A stretch of DNA of 64,000 bases from positions 1 to 64,000 of the forward strand of contig JAQCGH010000005.1 of assembly GCA_027620015.1 (NCBI GenBank), read 5' to 3'. Below the pieces are notes generated by a model. That model ran no database searches and was not told where the DNA came from. It saw only the letters and a program-made list of their open reading frames with translations. Positions 60,561-64,000 of this stretch are shown piece after piece. Source of the DNA: Cyanobacteriota bacterium. Lineage in GTDB: Bacteria; Cyanobacteriota; Cyanobacteriia; PCC-6307; Cyanobiaceae. How positions within the stretch are numbered: position 1 is the stretch's first letter; the number at the start of each line of letters is the position of its first letter. Made by a program: the position numbers and the translations under genes.

Positions 60561-61573
60561 GGCCGGATCCCTTCACCCGCAGGTAGGGGACGCCGCCACC
60601 AGCCCGCCAGCACCGCCAGCACCGCTTCAGCGCCAATCACGCCCACGAAGCCTCCGAATTCATCCACTACAACGCGAACGCCGCTGCTGTTGCGGCGGAA
60701 GCCCGTGAGTAACCGGTCAGCCCGGATCATTTCCGGCACGTAATCGACCGGCTCACTTAGGGAGGCGGCAGTGCGATTGCCTTCGCCTTTTAGTAAGGCT
60801 GTTAGAAGTCGCTCCCGGCCGGCCACGCCCAGCACCTCATCTACCTCTTCGCCCAGCACCACCCACCACTCGGCACTATTAGCTAGTAGGTCTTCGCGCA
60901 ACTGCTCCAGGCTGGTGGCCCCATCGAGTGTGGGAGCGGCCACCCGAGGTGTCATCAGATCGCGTGCGGTCAGATCGTTCAACTGAAACACCTTTGCAAT
61001 CATGGCTGCTTCGTCGGCCTCGATATGGCCCTTCTGTGAGCCCAGTCGCGCTAGCAGACGAATTTCTTCTTCATCGGTGCTGATTTCGTTTTCGGCTGTG
61101 ATCGCCGGCAGCAGCCGCTCCAGGAGTAGCACCAGTGGCAGCATCAGGCTGGCCACTATCCCCAGGGCAGGCGCGCTGGCCAGAGCCACTGGCAGGGCAA
61201 GTCGGCTACCTAGGGCTTTGGGCAGGATTTCCCCGAGCAGGATCACCAGCACGGTTAGCCCTATGGAAAACAGGGGCAGGGCGATCCCCTCGATGTCTTG
61301 CCGTTTGAAAACTATTGCGGCGTAGCCGCCCAGCATCAAGCTGCCAAAAATGTTGAAGCCGTTGTTGGCGATCACCAGCACCGACAGGGTGCGGCCCAGC
61401 CGCTGGCGCAGCTGCTCTAGGCGCCGCGCACCGCGCACAGGCTTGCTGCGGGCTGCAAGTTCGTGCACCCGCACCGGGTTCACGGTGAGCAGGGCTGCCT
61501 CAACTCCGGAGCACAGGGCCGAACCTGCGATCACCAGCACCACTAGCAGCGCCAGGGTGAGCAGGTCGTTCAT
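60557..61573 (-). CDS. CNNM/CorC-family membrane protein with CBS domains
   Basis: A 338-aa protein with an N-terminal DUF21 domain of three to four helices (LALLVVLVIAGSALCSGVEAALLTV onward, with VILLGEILPKALG), then a CBS pair beginning at AARDLMTPRVAAPTLD and ending at VRVVVDEFGGFVGVIGAE. The family is linked to magnesium or cobalt efflux; the usual C-terminal CorC_HlyC domain is missing. First gene of the coupled CNNM-GTPase-nadD-nadE operon. Confidence 0.9.
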   Translation of the reverse strand: MNDLLTLALLVVLVIAGSALCSGVEAALLTVNPVRVHELAARSKPVRGARRLEQLRQRLGRTLSVLVIANNGFNIFGSLMLGGYAAIVFKRQDIEGIALPLFSIGLTVLVILLGEILPKALGSRLALPVALASAPALGIVASLMLPLVLLLERLLPAITAENEISTDEEEIRLLARLGSQKGHIEADEAAMIAKVFQLNDLTARDLMTPRVAAPTLDGATSLEQLREDLLANSAEWWVVLGEEVDEVLGVAGRERLLTALLKGEGNRTAASLSEPVDYVPEMIRADRLLTGFRRNSSGVRVVVDEFGGFVGVIGAEAVLAVLAGWWRRPLPAGEGIRP

Positions 61574-61680
61574 TCCGCCATTCCGCCGCTCGCCATCTAC
61601 CTATTAAATCGGCTCCGCCAGCGTCTGTCCCGCTGCCTGCTCCAAACTGGAACTATGCAGGGCCCGCTGGCCGCTTTTTT

Positions 61681-63000
61681 ATGTTCGATCCATCGACCTA
61701 CGCCAAGCGGCGTCAGCGCTTCTTCGCTCAGCTTGGCGAGGCTGCTGCAGTTATTCCGGCTGCCGCACTGGTGACCCATCACGCCGATTGCGAGTGGCCC
61801 TTCCGCCAAAACAGCGACTTTTGGTATCTCACCGGTTTTGATGAACCAGAGGCGGTGGCCCTGTTTTTACCTCACCGGCCCGAGGGTGAGCGCTACGTGC
61901 TGTTTGTGCAGCCCCGCGAGGCGAGCGCCGAGGTATGGAACGGTTTCCGTTGGGGCACCGATGGAGCGGTGGCCGAGTTTGGCGCCGACCTAGCGCACCC
62001 GCGCAGCGAGCTAGAGGAGCGCCTGCCCGACTACCTCAGGGGCGCCGAAGGTATCGCCTTTCGCGTTGGCAAGCACCCGAAGGTGGAGCCTTTGGTGCTT
62101 GCGGCTTGGGCCGCTCAGCTCGACCGAGCCCCCCGCAGCGGCCGAGCAGCTCTTGGGCTGGTAGCTCCTTGTCCACTACTGCACGAGTTGCGGCTGCGCA
62201 AGGGATCCGAGGAGCTGGAGTGCATGCGCGAGGCGGCACGGATATCGGCAGAGGCCCACGAGCTGGCCCGTCAAATAGTGAGACCTGGCCTCAATGAACG
62301 GCAGGTGCAGGCCGTGATTGAGCAGCATTTTTTAGAGCAGGGTGCCCGTGGCCCGGCCTATGGCACGATCGTTGCAGGAGGCGACAACGCCTGCGTCTTG
62401 CACTACATCGCCAACAATGCTCCGCTAATCGACGGTGAGTTGTTGTTGATAGATGCTGGTTGCTCCGTAGCCGATTACTACAACGGCGACATAACCCGCA
62501 GCTTCCCGATCAACGGTCGCTTCAGTGGTGAGCAGCGTGCCCTCTACGAACTGGTGCTCTCGGCCCAGGAGGCTGCGGTGGCCTCGGTGGCCCCGGGCTT
62601 TAGTGCTGAAGGGGTGCATGAGACCGCCCTGCGGGTGCTGGTGGCGGGCCTGCTGGACCTAGGGCTGCTTTCGGGTTCAGTAGATGGGGTGATCGAGCAG
62701 GGGGCATACCGTCACCTTTACATGCACCGCACAGGCCACTGGCTGGGCCTCGATGTACACGATGTGGGGGCCTATCGCCTCGGCGAGCACCACGTGGAGC
62801 TTGAGCCGGGCATGGTGCTCACCGTGGAGCCGGGCCTCTACGTGAGTGATCGGCTGCCGGTGCCAGATGGCCAGCCGAAGATCGAAGCGCGTTGGAAGGG
62901 CATTGGCATTCGCATCGAAGATGATGTGGCGGTGACCGCCCATGGCCATGAAAATCTCACTGCCGCAGCCCTGAAGTCGCCGGCGGCACTTGAGCGCTGA
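61681..63000 (+). CDS. pepP: Xaa-Pro aminopeptidase
   Basis: A dimetal M24B peptidase removing N-terminal residues before proline. The 439-aa protein has an N-terminal AMP_N domain (PFRQNSDFWYLTGFDEPEAV) and a pita-bread catalytic domain whose metal ligands are visible: two Asp in LLIDAGCSVADYYNGDITR, His in MHRTGHWLGLDVHD, and Glu in LTVEPGLYV and IRIEDDV. Divergent from the CNNM gene. Confidence 0.95.
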   Translation: MFDPSTYAKRRQRFFAQLGEAAAVIPAAALVTHHADCEWPFRQNSDFWYLTGFDEPEAVALFLPHRPEGERYVLFVQPREASAEVWNGFRWGTDGAVAEFGADLAHPRSELEERLPDYLRGAEGIAFRVGKHPKVEPLVLAAWAAQLDRAPRSGRAALGLVAPCPLLHELRLRKGSEELECMREAARISAEAHELARQIVRPGLNERQVQAVIEQHFLEQGARGPAYGTIVAGGDNACVLHYIANNAPLIDGELLLIDAGCSVADYYNGDITRSFPINGRFSGEQRALYELVLSAQEAAVASVAPGFSAEGVHETALRVLVAGLLDLGLLSGSVDGVIEQGAYRHLYMHRTGHWLGLDVHDVGAYRLGEHHVELEPGMVLTVEPGLYVSDRLPVPDGQPKIEARWKGIGIRIEDDVAVTAHGHENLTAAALKSPAALER

Positions 63001-63015
63001 GATTTACCCTGGGCA

Positions 63016-63801
63016 TCAGCCCAGCGGCGGCAGCAGCAGCTCCAGCAGGTTGGCCGTTTTGGGAATCACAGCATCGGCGCCAGCCTCGAGCAGCCTGGCT
63101 TCGTAGGCAGCCCGTCGCTCAGGGTGCCCGTGAAGATGGGGTGGCGCCACCACAAAACTCAAGAAGCGCTGCTCGGGCACTTGCTCACGAGCGTGCTGCA
63201 CTGTGAGCACATCGGCCACCGTGTCGCCCAGGTAAACCACTGGTGGTGCGCTAGCCCCCAGGCTCTCGCGGGCCAACAGGCTGGCTAGCTGCAGCAAACC
63301 GGTTGGATCGGGCTTGTCGGGCGTATCGCCCATGGCGATCAGGGGCGGATTGTCGAGCCCCAGACGGGTCTCCAGTACATAGCGGCAGGAGGGGGGCTCA
63401 GCGCCACTCACGAAGCCGTAGGCAAGGCCTGCGGCCTCCAGAGTGACGAAAAAGGATTGCTGCACTAGTAGGGGCTCATCTCCAATGAACCCCCGCCACT
63501 GGCTGTGATCGCCGCTGGGATCGCCACCGAAATAGAAGCCCTCAAATACCGCCACCAGCTCCTCGAAGCTCGGTAGGGGGCTAAAGCCGGTGCGACGCAG
63601 CAGCTCCATCGATGCCTGCCAGTCGTTGTTCCAAGTTCCTTCGCTTTTAAGGGCGTCAATGGCGGCTGGCTCTGGCCGCTGTCCATAGAAATAGTGCACC
63701 GTCTCGATTATTGCCCGGCGGTAGCTAGCGCCTACATCGCGGATTACACCGTCGATGTCAAACAGCACGATGGCTCGGGGCGGAGAGGCAAATAGGGACA
63801 T
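63016..63801 (-). CDS. HAD-superfamily phosphatase (TIGR01548-like)
   Basis: A 261-aa HAD hydrolase. Motif I is VLFDIDGVIRDVG (nucleophile Asp and acid/base Asp), a conserved threonine/serine lies in FVSGAEPPS, and motif IV is VYLGDTVADV. It resembles the cyanobacterial TIGR01548 family, whose substrate is not established. It follows the transaldolase-like gene by 9 nt on the same strand, so a sugar-phosphate link is plausible but unproven. Confidence 0.88.
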   Translation of the reverse strand: MSLFASPPRAIVLFDIDGVIRDVGASYRRAIIETVHYFYGQRPEPAAIDALKSEGTWNNDWQASMELLRRTGFSPLPSFEELVAVFEGFYFGGDPSGDHSQWRGFIGDEPLLVQQSFFVTLEAAGLAYGFVSGAEPPSCRYVLETRLGLDNPPLIAMGDTPDKPDPTGLLQLASLLARESLGASAPPVVYLGDTVADVLTVQHAREQVPEQRFLSFVVAPPHLHGHPERRAAYEARLLEAGADAVIPKTANLLELLLPPLG

Positions 63802-63810
63802 CAGGATCGG

Positions 63811-64000
63811 CTATTTGGAACGGGCATCTTTCTCAAATTGGCTGCTGGCTGCAGAGGTGGACTCACTGCCGAACAGTTCCGCTGCAAGTGCCGGGCTGAT
63901 CGTGAAGGTGTTCAGCCCTTCAGAGGCCAGTCGGCTGAGTTCGCTGGGCTGGCGCAAGCTGGCCACTAGCAGCCGCACGTTGGAGCCAAGCCCGGCAAGG
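63811..64000 (-). CDS. Transaldolase-like protein (C-terminal part, cut by window end)
   Basis: The last 63 codons of a gene entering from the right edge. The visible sequence, LLVASLRQPSELSRLASEGL then NTFTISPALAAELF, matches the end of the small transaldolase / fructose-6-phosphate aldolase family, where conserved A-S-x-R and TISP occur near the C-terminus. The protein ends EKDARSK. The active-site Lys lies outside the window, so the exact subfamily cannot be set. Confidence 0.82.
   Translation of the reverse strand, partial: LAGLGSNVRLLVASLRQPSELSRLASEGLNTFTISPALAAELFGSESTSAASSQFEKDARSK

Overview
The window is a stretch of cyanobacterial chromosome, most likely from a picocyanobacterium of the Synechococcus/Cyanobium group. 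Evidence: an allophycocyanin core operon (apcE, apcA, apcB, apcC), a split RNA polymerase beta' subunit (rpoC1 + rpoC2), an ATP synthase operon with paired b and b' subunits, a high-light-inducible protein gene, Ycf35 (DUF1257) and a BioK-type esterase inside a biotin cluster. The DNA is GC-rich and densely packed, with many 1-10 nt gene overlaps. I see no insertion sequence, prophage, CRISPR array or rRNA operon.

Layout: 1-543 holds a terminator, an AT-rich strip without genes and tRNA-Thr(CGT). 544-6970 has a DUF3493 gene facing the minus-strand rimP-nusA-ylxR-infB operon, which ends in a membrane protein with a low-complexity tail. 7137-12029 carries a small Cys protein, an HtrA protease, rpiA, hisD, rpsT and tatD. 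12242-22962 is rpoB-rpoC1-rpoC2-hli-rlmN; the 57-aa hli gene is absent from the supplied ORF track. 22975-28029 holds an AmpG-like transporter, a 41-aa membrane microprotein, a HEAT-repeat protein, DUF2997-Ycf35-ferredoxin, rsmG, a membrane J-protein with a DUF3143 protein, and a 51-aa membrane ORF at the end of the biotin operon. 28026-31382 is bioF-bioK-bioC-bioD on the minus strand. 31490-37447 has a Ski2-like helicase, rlmH, purB and tlyA. 37470-41663 has glnB (PII) with a perfect NtcA box, queF, and ccdA-ccs1 plus ftsW. 41813-46012 is the phycobilisome core cluster. 46212-54045 has a methyltransferase, the atp operon through gamma, and a 2OG-Fe(II) oxygenase-like gene. 54110-64000 has ferredoxin-small protein-DUF3326, ald, a tightly coupled CNNM-GTPase-nadD-nadE operon, pepP, a HAD hydrolase and a truncated transaldolase.

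Functionally this is core housekeeping (transcription, translation, rRNA modification, NAD and biotin synthesis) plus photosynthesis and bioenergetics (phycobilisome core, cytochrome c maturation, ATP synthase, Hli). The points most worth a second look are modest: microproteins missed by ORF calling, a PII protein with Phe at position 51, a two-repeat ApcE that predicts a two-cylinder core, paired abutting hairpins before atpE and before rimP, and unusual co-transcribed partners (oxygenase after atpG; GTPase and transporter-like protein with nadD-nadE). I did not find a convincing new defence or mobile system.
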